NCBI GenBank assembly: GCA_900095095.1
Contig: FMBT01000363.1
Location: 124,001-188,000 of the forward strand
Source of the DNA: Fragilariopsis cylindrus CCMP1102
Lineage: Eukaryota; Bacillariophyta; Bacillariophyceae; Bacillariales; Bacillariaceae
Length of the DNA stretch: 64,000 nucleotides
Reading direction: 5' to 3'
Under the pieces are notes generated by a model. That model saw only the letters and a list, made by a program, of their open reading frames with translations. It did no database searches and was not told the origin of the DNA. The translations under genes were made by a program, and so were the position numbers. Shown here one piece after another: positions 54,553 to 64,000 of the stretch. Each line of letters opens with the position of its first letter. The first letter of the stretch is position 1.

Positions 54553-57500
54553 ATGGAATATTCGTATGTCCAGCAAGGTTTTCGTTCATGTCTCGATGAT
54601 GCGATTCGTGCCGGACCTGAAAACACGATGAAGAATGGCATTGACAACAACGGAGATGTTGTGAACGGCGATGTTACTACCAGCAATCAACAACTACGTA
54701 ATAAAGAAAAAGAAGCTTCGTCAAATACTGTCGTTGTTGTCGTTGATTATGCAACATTCAAACGTAAATTAAAAATGTATAGTCAACGACGTCAAAAAAT
54801 ACGTCGTCTTATTGATTCATCATCCTCATCATCATTAGATGAAACTATTTACATTGAGGATTTTGAAAATGTATTAAAAGAATTTGATACTAATGATAGT
54901 GACACTGCTGAAATAATAAGTCGTGAGAAGAAACTGCAGAACATAATAGCATCCGCGATGACAAGAAGAAAAAACGGAAATCTCGTCGTCAACTCTGTTG
55001 ACAATAATAATGAGGTACAGGAGATTCCATATGTACCTATGACTGACGTCAATGACAATGATAATGAACCATCAGGAATCTGGTATGGTGGAACTACAAA
55101 AGAAGGGGATAAGAATGAAATAGAAATGAAAGCAATGAAACAGGAACAACAACGGAAAACAAATAATGTACAAAATCATCCAACAAGAAAAATAAAAATA
55201 CATCGAAGAAATATAATGCGACGTGTATCGACTATAGAACGGAATGATATCATAGATTTTCTGTCAAAAGAAACAATCAAATTATCATTGTATTATAAAA
55301 CACAATTACAAATAATCCAAAAACAATTTGCAGACATATGTTTGAATAGTGGGAAGATTATGGAGGAAGAGAAGAAGAAGTATATCCGTTTAAATGATGT
55401 TGTTGTTACAAAGAAGCAGCAGCAACAAGCCGATTACGATGGTGATTATGATGATTATGATGATGATACAATTGTTGGATTTATAAAATTAGGAAAACAA
55501 ATATTAGATTTGTATTCATTTTGTACATTTAATATATTAGTTGTTCTTCAATTACTAATACGATATGATGGATTTGCACGTATGTATGAAGGTACACCAA
55601 TGATGGAATTTTATCTAAAAACATTATTAGTAAGATCATCATCAAGATCAATGAATAGTAATCAAAATAATCAATTATTATTACGTCAAATATTTGTCCA
55701 TGAAGAAGTTATAGCATTATGTGATTCCTATCAAAAACAAATAATATTGCCACCATCTAGTAGTAGTAGTAGTAAAAAGAAGACGACATGGTCGACAACA
55801 ATGAGGAGGAAGTCAAGCAGCAGCAGAATAAAATTACACACATCAGCTACTATTACACACACAGCCATGACAAAAGCTCGTACAATGATATATGATGAAT
55901 TCAAAAATGGACGGAATATAATTCAAAGTGTTATAATTTCTTCTTCCACGACTACTGGTTACAATGATAGTAGAATCTCGTCTATGAATTATACGGATGA
56001 CGACGTATCTGCTTCTTCACCATCTACATCTACATCTACATCTATATCATTCCGTATCATAGATTTTATTCGTAAATATTTTTTAAATGATACTATGGAA
56101 GATTCATTAGGTTGGTATTTAAATGGTACCAATCGTGGTAGGAATTTAACAGATGAAATGTTAATTTTATCGGAATGGAAAGATCAATCACGTAAACGTT
56201 GGTCTACTACTGACGGCGTTGACAATAGTAGTAGTATGCTATTCGAACTTCGTTCTTTATCTTCTAACAATCTTGACAATAGTGTTGTTGGTAACGGATT
56301 ATTCGGCTTATGTGGTGCTTTGGAATGCGGACAATGTCCTTTCATTGAAGGTGAAATTAATTTGGTTGGTAGTGCAGAAGATGATGATGACGATGATGAC
56401 GACTATTGGTTTTGTGGTGACGGATTAGGTGATAGTGCCTCAACTGATGGTGGTGATGGTAGTGATAATATTCATGAAAGCAATACCTTTGACAGTATTT
56501 TACTAGCAGTAACAACAGGAACAGGATCAAGTGCATATTATAAACCAGATGATCACGACCATGATCATGATCACGATGTTGAAAAAGATAATGATGTAGA
56601 TGCAGATGCAGAAAATATTGTATCGAAACAACAGAAATTTAATTTATTTATGTCATTAGCTGGTGCATTTTTATATTGTATGAATTATTACATTGTTGAA
56701 CCATCAAGTACAATGTATGTGAATGCATTAGGTGCAAATGATGCAGCAGGTGCAACTTTAATTGGTATGATGCCAATTGCATCATTCTTTTCAGCTATTG
56801 TATATTCAGTATGGACAAATAAAATCTATAGATCTCCGTTCCTAGTGAGCTGTTGCTTAATGGTATCTGGTAATATTGTGTATTCAAGTGCATTTAATTA
56901 TAAAAGTTTATCCATGGCATTAATTGGACGGTTTATGACAGGATTAGGTGGTCCAAAAATGATCGTTCGACGATATATTGCTGATACGACATGTCTTAGT
57001 ATAAGAACAAGTGTCAATGCGTTATTGGGTATGGTCATTGCTGCCGGATCTGCATTAGGTCCAGGATGTGCTATTATGTTAAGTAATTTTGACTTCATTA
57101 TTACTATACCTAGAACAAACACTGAATTATGGTTCAATGCAATGACCGGACCCGGTTGGTTTATGGCTGTTATGTGGAGTATATTTTCCGTCACATTATG
57201 GTGGGGATTTCAAGAACAGGAACGTATAGGTTTAAAAGAAAAATTGCAACAGGAGTCAGAAATAACAGTACAACAACAAGTACAATTAGTAGAAAAAACA
57301 ATACCAACAACGTCGGTGACATCGTCAAAGTCAACAAAAGCTATAATAAATGACAATCGTTATAACAACGTCAAAAAACTAATTGGTGATGAAGAATCGT
57401 TAATGTCAATCATGTCAGAATGTTACAATAAAGACGAAAGATCAATGAAAGAATCTATATATTTCCGTGATACAATTGTAGAAGACATAGAAGAAGAACG

Positions 57501-58483
57501 TACTGGTATTACGTCGTCATCATCATCATTATCATTATGGTCTGAATTTGTACGTGTATCGAAACATTTGAATTTCCCTGTACGACTATGTATGATTTTA
57601 TTGTTTGCAAAAGTATTTGTTATAGAAACTTTAGTAAGTTGTACATCAGCATTATCAAAAAATCGATACGGATGGAATATACATGAAGTAGGATTATTGG
57701 GTTGTGCAAATGGTAAGTCAAACAAAAGTACGACATCACGCCGTGATTATGTTGTTATCTGCTATTTTGATACATACATGTTTTATATGTTTGTTTCCTA
57801 CATCGCATTTTCGCTGTATGATTGAATAGTCTGGACTTGAATGTTTTTCTTATCCCATCTATCGTTGTTGCTTGTACCTAGGATTTTTTGTTATACCACT
57901 TTCAATTCTAGTTGGTAAACTAAGTATGTCCTATCAAGATCGATTCTTAATGGTGTGCTTATTGAGTGTCGGTATATGCGGGTTAAGTCTATTGATAGAC
58001 TATACTGATTTATTTGTTGATGGTTCCACACGAATGTACAATAAGAACAATTTTTGGTCGGTCGGACCGACACAATACGTCATTGGATACTTTCTCACCT
58101 ACGTTAGTATACAATCCTTTGAAGGGATAATGTAAGTACAACGAGTTGTTTGTCAGAGTTGGATCGGATTTTCTTTCCCTTACGTTTCATTGTCTAACTC
58201 CTTCCTTTATTCTTGATCATCGTGCGCGCTCTATCTCTCATTCTACAGCGGCTCGGCATTATCAAAATTAATACCAACAGCATTAGCAACAGGTACATTC
58301 AATTCAGGTTTATTGGCAACATTAGTTGATACTTTTGGACGATCGTGTGGTGACATATTCATTTCGTTAATGGGACTTATTGATATCCGTCAATTAATGA
58401 ATTTATTATTCATACCGGATGTACTGATTTTGATAACGTGTTTGATGCTAGTACGACGGTATTATGATATATTAGCAGTATAG
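54553..58483 (+). CDS. SPX-MFS transporter (vacuolar phosphate transporter type), three exons
   Basis: Exons are 54553-57712, 57882-58131 and 58249-58483, giving 1,214 residues. Introns begin GTAAGT and end TACCTAG and TTCTACAG; joining restores ANG-FFVIPLSILVGKL and EGI-IGSALSKLIPTAL. The N-terminal half is SPX-like: FKRKLKMYSQRRQKIRRLI near residue 69, then LYYKTQLQIIQKQF and LGKQILDLYSFCTFNILVV (about 312). An MFS domain starts near residue 694 (LFMSLAGAFLYCMNYYIVEPSS) and includes IGRFMTGLGGPKMIVRRYIAD. This architecture is that of plant PHT5/VPT vacuolar phosphate transporters, where SPX senses inositol pyrophosphates. Long Ser/Asp/His insertions interrupt both halves, and the usual Lys cluster of the SPX helix before the core is replaced (see findings). 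Confidence 0.8.
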
Positions 58484-59119
58484 GGAAATCTTTGTAGATA
58501 AAATCACACACTACTGTACGCTGATAATTTTGGACTTATCTTCTTTCTATATTTTATATGATTCCTATTTTCCAGCACATATAATTAATTCTGTAAGCCA
58601 CAGACTGTTTTAATATAAGTCTTGATTTCATTTAAAGCTTGTAGGTATGCCGATTCTTCCTCATCATGGTGCGCCTTAGTCCCAAAACCTTACAGTACAT
58701 CATCTGAACAATTATATGTAGGTATGTTCACATTTTCTTGCAAAGACAAATGCAAGAAGAAAAAGGGGTGCGCCTTCACTGTTGTCTAGTTAGTGAATTT
58801 CAGTATTGATGATTTAATTTAATTTAATTTAATTGTTTTACTGTGTAAAGGAAACAATTTGTATCTTAGATCCATTTTTTTGGCAACTGAAACTTTGTGT
58901 TCTTTTCCATCAACTCATAGCCGCAAGAAAGTCATTGTACTTCCAACGATTTCGTGATGGATATACTATTGTATTGTTGTTCGTTACGCTTTTAGTTTAT
59001 GGTTTGCTTTTTATTCTTCCTCAGTTTTGACGTTACGATAGCCCTGAAATATTCTTAAATTAATAATAAGAAATAAAGTGGCGTATATCTTTATGTGTGT
59101 TGTGTGTGGTGTGTGTGAT
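58484..59119. other. 3' flank of the SPX-MFS gene, nothing recognised
   Basis: Contains AATTT repeats (58818-58831) and a GT-rich lead-in to the microsatellite at 59092 onward. No gene is recognised. Confidence 0.5.
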
Positions 59120-59310
59120 GTGTGTGATGTGTGTGTGTGTGTGTGTGTGTGTGTTCTGATAGCGCGCGTTCGCATCGTTGTTTTCGCTCTTTTTTTCAAG
59201 CAAATAAGGGTAGTGCCGTACTGTATTAGTTCTTTATGTTTCCAAACGTGCGCCCATGACATTGCCTCGTTATTTATTACCGTATATACAGTGTAGTTCG
59301 TGGAATACTT
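59120..59310. repeat. Right arm of long inverted repeat with GT microsatellite
   Basis: Starts in a GT tract (to 59154). The sequence from TTCTGATAGCGCGCGTTCGC to TGGAATAC (59155-59308) is the near-identical reverse complement of 50301-50462, with a few substitutions and small indels. Confidence 0.8.
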
Positions 59311-59393
59311 CTGGCTGTATTATTAATGGACTCGTCTGCATGGCGAGCTATAGTAACGTTACAATTATCTATTTTTCTACTTATTTAGTCATA

Positions 59394-59692
59394 TCGTCTC
59401 ATAGAATAATTGCTGTGGTATTTGGTAGGATGGTGTTATTACTACCAGCAGTAAAAGCATCATGTCCGTCTACGGATTAAGTTACAATCCAGAGGACGTT
59501 GAAAAGTTCCATGCTTTATTTATGGTAATGGTTTTAGTTTTTATTTCACCAACATCAAGTCAACTTATTGTGGTTCTCGCCAAATTATAATCTAGTAAAC
59601 ACGTAAAGCGAGCAATAGCTTGTCAATATGCTGTAGCTCCGGTGATATTGAGCCTGGGTGTTGCAGGATCAGTTTGGGTAACATACGGATAA
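59394..59692 (+). pseudogene. Remnant of auxin-efflux-carrier-like (AEC) transporter
   Basis: One frame reads RIIAVVFGRMVLLLPAVKAS (about 59394-59459). The next frame, from the ATG at 59462, reads SYNPEDVEKFHALFMVMVLV and SPTSSQLIVVLAKL, then meets an in-frame TAA at 59588-59590, and continues as AIACQYAVAPVILSLGVAGS to the stop at 59692. The order PAV - P-x-S-x-x-L-x-V - Q-Y-x-x-A-P-V-x-L-S resembles the C-terminal half of the AEC/PIN membrane transport family. A frameshift plus a stop make it a decayed fragment. No N-terminal half is seen to the left, where the inverted repeat arm lies. The family call is tentative. Confidence 0.4.
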
Positions 59693-60463
59693 GATATGTG
59701 GTAACAATACCCACATTTATAACCGTGTCGATCGTTTCCTTCCAACTACAAATACACAGCATAAATAAATAATAGATTTGACGTTCTTTCGATTGGAAAA
59801 CATGATATTCCTATGCACACGATCCCACAAAATATACTACTTATGTACGCGAAAAATAAACTGATGTTGATGTAGAAAGTAGTTATATGTAGGAGTGCTT
59901 CATTTTAAATCCAATGGATATCGTGTTTTCTGTGTTCTCGTGATGAGTCTGTGAATGTGCGAATGGGGTGTCGTCGAAAACACACAACAAAAACGACCAT
60001 TTGCTCTCTTGGTTCTAGGTTCAAGTAGATGTCGTACGATATTTGATATCGGAAGGATCTTTCTACTGTCGTCTTTTGTCATTAATACCTACTTCGTTTT
60101 ACTTTTCTGATCATCTCTCTCTCTCACTTTCTAAGATAAAAAGAATAGTTCGATAATAATACGTATCACATGTACAATTTTGCTGTCTGAAAGATGAGAA
60201 AACGCACGCTAGTGTATGTTGAAAACGGCCGATCAAGGATAAATCCAATACTACTACTGCAACAAAAAAGAGGATATACTACAGTAAAGATTAGGAAGTC
60301 TTAAATGTGTGTCTGTGGGTGTTTAGATTAATTGAATATACTAAATATTTGGTTTTCTGCTACTTTACTGTACTGTTTTTTCTATAAAACACATAGGGTA
60401 TTTTTTTAATTTATTTATTCGCATTGAAAATATGCCTATTGTACATTAGTACATTCGTTTAAA
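59693..60463. other. Intergenic, no gene recognised
   Basis: TGTAGGAGTG...AATGGATATCGTG at about 59888-59925 recurs in variant form at 62481-62515. Otherwise AT-rich with no gene seen. Confidence 0.5.
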
Positions 60464-61195
60464 TTATAGTATGGCAACAACAGCGACTGTCGCGACGATT
60501 ACTCCAAGAATATTCTTGAAAGATAATGTAACGGCAGAAAAAGAAGAAGAAGAAGGTGGGAGCGTTGGTTGTAAAACAGGTGTCATAATAGGTGTCGGTG
60601 ATGCTGGTTTTTCAGGTTTACGCGTCGGCATAATGTTCGTTGGCCTATCCGTGGGTGCTGGTACTCCAGATAGGATTGGCATTTCGGTGGGTGCCGGTAC
60701 ACCAGACAAGATTGGCATTTCTGTAGGTGCGGGGACTCCAGATAAGATAGGCATTTCTGTAGGTGCTGGTACTCCAGATAAGATTGGCATTTCTGTAGGT
60801 GCCGGTACACCAGACAAGATTGGCATTTCTGTAGGTTCACGCGTCGGTATGTTCGTTGGCTTATCCGTGGGCGCTGGTACTCCAGATAAGATTGGCATGT
60901 CTGTGGGTGCGGGGACTCCAGATAAGATAGGCATTTCTGTAGGTGCCGGTACACCAGACAAGATAGGCATTTCTGTAGGTGCGGGGACACCCGATAAGAT
61001 AGGCATTTCTGTAGGTGCGGGGACTCCAGATAAGATAGGCATATCAGTGGGCGTATCAACACCTGGAAGGATTGGCATTTCTGTTGGTGCGTCCGTAGTA
61101 CCTTGGAGATAGCGAGCATCGGCCGAAGCAGAGAATGTGCTTAAGCCAACAACAGCAAAAGTAGTGATGATACGTGTAGCAATATTGAAATTCAT
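60464..61195 (-). CDS. Secreted Pro-Thr 12-residue-repeat protein, probably surface anchored
   Basis: 243 residues. A signal peptide (IITTFAVVGLSTFSASADA) leads into eleven copies of a 12-residue unit, PTEMPILSGVPA with E/D exchange at position 3. Two blocks (six and five units) are each closed by a spacer of the form PTDK/R-PTNI-x-PTR-E/K. A Pro/Ser-rich stalk and a terminal hydrophobic segment (ILGVIVATVAVVAIL) follow, fitting a GPI signal or a membrane anchor. The DNA repeat is a 36-base minisatellite (about 60640-61100), prone to copy-number change. Pro/Thr-rich repeats are typical of O-glycosylated wall or mucilage proteins; no enzyme domain is present. All frames across the repeat are open, but only this one has a signal peptide. 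Confidence 0.8.
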   Translation of the reverse strand: MNFNIATRIITTFAVVGLSTFSASADARYLQGTTDAPTEMPILPGVDTPTDMPILSGVPAPTEMPILSGVPAPTEMPILSGVPAPTEMPILSGVPAPTDMPILSGVPAPTDKPTNIPTREPTEMPILSGVPAPTEMPILSGVPAPTEMPILSGVPAPTEMPILSGVPAPTEMPILSGVPAPTDRPTNIMPTRKPEKPASPTPIMTPVLQPTLPPSSSSFSAVTLSFKNILGVIVATVAVVAIL

Positions 61196-61668
61196 ATTGT
61201 TTGTTATACTGGTTATTGTTTATTTGGGTTTGACTGCTGATGGTTTTAAGATGAGTTGAAATTGATTTTGTGAGAACTTGTGTTTCTCTTTTCGCTGAGC
61301 GTTATTCATTCGCGCCACGACCCGACCAACAAACTGGCAAAAGCGTAGTATGCGTTATTTTACCCGCCATGACGATATTATTTCGTTCACACTTAAAAGT
61401 TTTGTACTAAACGCGACTGAGAAATGAACCTAGCGGAACAAGCCAAGTACGATACGAAGTAAATGACTGCACAGCGTATTGATCAGAAGTCCTTCTACTA
61501 GTACCGGGTAGATGATTCAATTATTCGAGGTACACGAGTGACCGAAGCGAATTGAATTGAATAAATATATAAAAATCATGTCTTCTCTCATAAAATTAAA
61601 AACGCAAACAAATAAAAGCAAAGCAAAACAAAATAATATCCTTATACATCAAAAACATCGAAAGCAAT
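61196..61668. other. Divergent promoter region of two secreted-protein genes
   Basis: This lies between the Pro-Thr repeat gene and the double six-Cys gene, which may share regulation. An A-rich leader (61560-61668) precedes the latter's ATG. No motif stands out. Confidence 0.5.
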
Positions 61669-62241
61669 ATGAACTTCAAATTTAATAGCATCGTTCTCGC
61701 ATTAGCATTAGCATTTGCCTCTTCATTTCTAATAGATGGCGTCACTGCAGCAAATCAACAACAACTTCGTGGATCTCCTGACGGTAATAATAGTCCTCAA
61801 CGCAATATGGCAGGAATGGTTTGTCCCCCGTTAGCGCCCGCGAATGGTACTTCGTGTGCAGGTGTGTTACCAACTGGTTTTACTAATGGAGGGTGTGAAT
61901 GGCACCACTCAGCATGGGATACTGCCGGCACAAAAACAACCACAATCGATAGTTGTTCGTGTCCAGGCCAACAGGGTAGCTGGAGTTGTTCCAAAGACAC
62001 CGAAACAGTCACGAGTCCACCCGTTCCATCGCCACCTCCAGCTACTGCTCCTACTCCAATAAGCAGCTGGTGCCCTCCTGCTCCTGCTAGTACTGGAGAT
62101 ACATGTACTTTGCCGGATGGAAAGACGAGTGGGTCATGCACAAACTGGTCAACTGCTTTTACGGGGGTCACCACCGAGACTGTTTGTACATGTAAATCGG
62201 CTTCTCCAACCTTTGTTTGTGTACAGACAACCTCAAATTAA
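61669..62241 (+). CDS. Secreted protein with two six-Cys modules
   Basis: 190 residues. A signal peptide (SIVLALALAFASSFLIDGVTA) and a short pro-like stretch (NQQQLRGS) precede two homologous modules. Both follow C-P-P-x-A-P-A-x-x-G-x-x-C, a Gly/Ser-Gly-x-C turn, a T-x-x-x-T/D-x-C-x-C pair and a final W/V-x-C, six Cys each (about residues 52-107 and 135-185). A Pro/Ser/Thr linker (PPVPSPPPATAPTPI) joins them. The even Cys count suggests disulfides within each module. I recognise no named family. It is divergent from the Pro-Thr repeat protein, and both N-termini begin MNF, so the pair may be co-expressed surface proteins. Confidence 0.75.
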   Translation: MNFKFNSIVLALALAFASSFLIDGVTAANQQQLRGSPDGNNSPQRNMAGMVCPPLAPANGTSCAGVLPTGFTNGGCEWHHSAWDTAGTKTTTIDSCSCPGQQGSWSCSKDTETVTSPPVPSPPPATAPTPISSWCPPAPASTGDTCTLPDGKTSGSCTNWSTAFTGVTTETVCTCKSASPTFVCVQTTSN

Positions 62242-62680
62242 ATAGGCAGTGAATAAAAGTAAGATCGTAGATAGAGAATAAAACGTAAAAGTGAATAAAA
62301 AAGCTAATAAGATAGATTTATTATATAATACAGTATCATTGTACATCTAATTGAATATAAAATTTACGATTAAAAGATTCGACAAAAAACTTCCCGTATA
62401 TTACGAACAGCATCTCCAAGAAGCATGGCTATGTATGTATAGTTGTATATGATATAATTCTTCGTATTATTGTTGCTAAGTGTAGGAGTGTTCTATTTGA
62501 TGTAATGGATATCGTGCAATATGTGTGAGTTTGTGCTATGGAAGCATGAAGCACACATACATACGTAGACAAAACGCAAATTAAAATAAATAAATATATA
62601 GTATTAGAGTGGCCCAATTTTATGAATAGTTTAAGAGAACCAAAAACTTCTCTTTGGCTTTCTCCTTTTCAGTTGGTTAT
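62242..62680. other. 3' intergenic region
   Basis: AT-rich. Holds the second copy of the GTAGGAGTGTTC...TAATGGATATCGTG motif (62481-62515). No gene is seen. Confidence 0.5.
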
Positions 62681-64000
62681 CTACCAATCATCGTCCCAGT
62701 CCTCACCGTCAGCATCTTCCTTATTTTCGACTGGTTCCAATTCTGATGAGACCGTTGTATTGTTATTTGTCGTGGACGAGGTGTTTGTGGTGGTAGAGGG
62801 TGGTGGGAGTGGTATAGTAGTAGTGATAGTATCATCTGATGTTACTACGGCGATTCCATCTCCCTTGCTGTTGTCTTCGTTATCGTTACCATCATCATCA
62901 ACCTCCTCCTCATCATCACTACTAGAAGGATGGTGCACTTGTACTCCAGTAGAAATCGATCCGGGTGATGGTGGTGCTGCTAATATCGTTGTTTCGACTA
63001 CCATCGTCGATGAGGCAGCAGCTGCATTGGTAGCTGCGGCAGTTTCTGTCAATGAAGCAGCAGCAGCAGCTGCAGCAGCCTCTCCAAGTGCTTTAGCTTC
63101 AAGTAGTTTACATTGTTCAATATCTTGTTTCAATTCAATAATCTCTTGAGTCTTTAAATCCAAATTGGACTGTAATTCTTTGTTTGATAACAGAGACAAT
63201 TCCATATCGGATTGTAATTCTTGAATAGTTTTTTTATCATGTTGTTCCTTCTGATCTTGTTCAACACGTGCTTGCTGTTGAAGATCCTTGATTTGTTTTG
63301 CCATACCATCATTTTGTAATTGTAATTCAATACGTAATTCAGCTTGTTTTTCTTCCGATACTTGTTGTAATTTTGTTTGTGATTCATATAATTGTTTATT
63401 TAATGTATTAATCTCAACATCCTTTTCGGCTAGTTGTCCTCTTCGTAATATTTCATTTTCTTCATCAACAACATTAGAAGACGATGATGATATTGCTGCT
63501 GCTTCTTCGGTTGCTTCTTTGACCAATACTAATTCATGTTGCAATGAATCAATTTCAGATTGCAATGCGATACGTAATTCTTCTTTTTCTGTAATAGTTT
63601 GATCACATCGTGTACGTAATTCATCAGCAACTTCTACCTTTGTTCGTAATGATTCAATTTCAATATCCCTTTCAGCAATAACTTCACGTAATTCTTCCTT
63701 TTCATTATCATCCTCGTTAGAATCATAATCATCCTCAGTATCACCATTATGTTTACGTTGATCATATATATCTTGTTGTTCTTTCACTTTGGCGGACGCA
63801 GCCTCCTGTTGACGTTCTAATGCATATATTTGTGATTGTAATGCTAATCTCATTTCTTCTTTTTCTGCTAATCGTTCATCTAACTTACGTTGATATTCGT
63901 CTGTATCTTTCTTCATTCGATTTTGTAGTTCATTCAATTCAGAATCTCTACTAGAAAGTGCATCATGCAACTTAATCATTTCTTCTTGATGTTTACCATC
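62681..64000 (-). CDS. Coiled-coil protein, 5' end outside the window
   Basis: The frame stays open through the right edge (the last codons read DGKHQEE before an internal Met at 63979), so the start is missing. About 440 residues are visible. Most form Glu/Lys/Gln heptads, with repeated forms EKEEMRLALQSQIYALE and EKEELRIALQSEIDSLQ that suggest internal duplication. After the coil come an Ala run, an acidic/Thr-rich tail, and the C-terminus EDADGEDWDDDW; the Trp/Asp end may be a short binding motif. It is probably a structural or tethering protein (golgin- or cytoskeleton-like), but without the N-terminus this is only a guess. Confidence 0.7.
   Translation of the reverse strand, partial: DGKHQEEMIKLHDALSSRDSELNELQNRMKKDTDEYQRKLDERLAEKEEMRLALQSQIYALERQQEAASAKVKEQQDIYDQRKHNGDTEDDYDSNEDDNEKEELREVIAERDIEIESLRTKVEVADELRTRCDQTITEKEELRIALQSEIDSLQHELVLVKEATEEAAAISSSSSNVVDEENEILRRGQLAEKDVEINTLNKQLYESQTKLQQVSEEKQAELRIELQLQNDGMAKQIKDLQQQARVEQDQKEQHDKKTIQELQSDMELSLLSNKELQSNLDLKTQEIIELKQDIEQCKLLEAKALGEAAAAAAAASLTETAAATNAAAASSTMVVETTILAAPPSPGSISTGVQVHHPSSSDDEEEVDDDGNDNEDNSKGDGIAVVTSDDTITTTIPLPPPSTTTNTSSTTNNNTTVSSELEPVENKEDADGEDWDDDW

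Noticed and set aside
59078-59296. 72-aa ORF over the GT microsatellite
   Set aside because: Cys-Val repeats from (GT)n; no protein-like part.
60471-61112. Plus-strand 213-aa ORF (Gly-Val-Gly repeats) over the Pro-Thr repeat gene
   Set aside because: It is the antisense of a 36-base repeat that keeps all frames open; only the minus-strand frame has a signal peptide and anchor.
60583-61119. Second minus-strand ORF (Gln-Lys-Cys repeats) in the same repeat
   Set aside because: Same cause: a repeat whose period is a multiple of three. No signal or plausible composition.

Overview
The window is AT-rich eukaryotic nuclear DNA, most likely from a diatom, and a pennate genus close to Fragilariopsis or Pseudo-nitzschia is plausible. 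The evidence is: short GT-AG introns of about 100-320 bp in a minority of genes; enzymes expanded by Asn, Ser, Asp, Gln and Thr runs; a signal peptide followed by a diatom plastid-type Phe motif; a BTB-SPRY gene of a type I recall as expanded in pennate diatoms; and secreted repeat proteins with probable surface anchors. The species call is an inference, since no rRNA or organelle marker is present.

Region by region. 1-2 kb: a decayed repeat copy, then empty sequence. 2-9 kb: a three-PDZ protein with one intron, a Golgi-type sulfotransferase-like protein, and a DUF4126-like membrane protein with a long disordered tail; upstream of the last lies a tandem element that looks like structured RNA. 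9.9-18 kb: a one-TM orphan, a six-exon sodium:neurotransmitter-symporter-family transporter, a secreted protein with a probable GPI signal, and an organelle-targeted tandem NTF2/SnoaL-like protein. 18-28 kb: a divergent promoter with three TGACGTCA sites, a plastid-targeted S51-peptidase-like protein without the nucleophile Ser, a PTC7-like PP2C phosphatase, a frameshifted BTB-SPRY pseudogene, a ubiquitin-hydrolase-like protein without catalytic Cys or His, and an orphan.

29-43.5 kb is a mobile-element block: a candidate 1-kb terminal-inverted-repeat element, then an apparently intact and very large non-LTR retrotransposon. It has a tandem 5' monomer array, a 1,032-aa ORF1, and a 2,442-aa ORF2 carrying an APE endonuclease, reverse transcriptase, a Tudor-like insert, RNase H and a CCHC zinc motif. 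The ORFs overlap by 8 bases. This is the most striking system in the window.

45-64 kb: a polyQ orphan, a membrane RING-H2 ubiquitin ligase, a sugar-porter MFS transporter, an SPX-MFS phosphate-type transporter with three exons, a decayed auxin-efflux-carrier-like remnant, two secreted surface proteins (a Pro-Thr 12-residue repeat protein and a double six-Cys protein), and a coiled-coil protein running off the right edge. A near-identical inverted repeat lies at about 50.3 and 59.2 kb, flanking the two MFS transporters. The genes do not form an obvious pathway; phosphate/sugar/amine transport, ubiquitin signalling and secreted surface proteins are mixed, as is usual for a compact protist genome.
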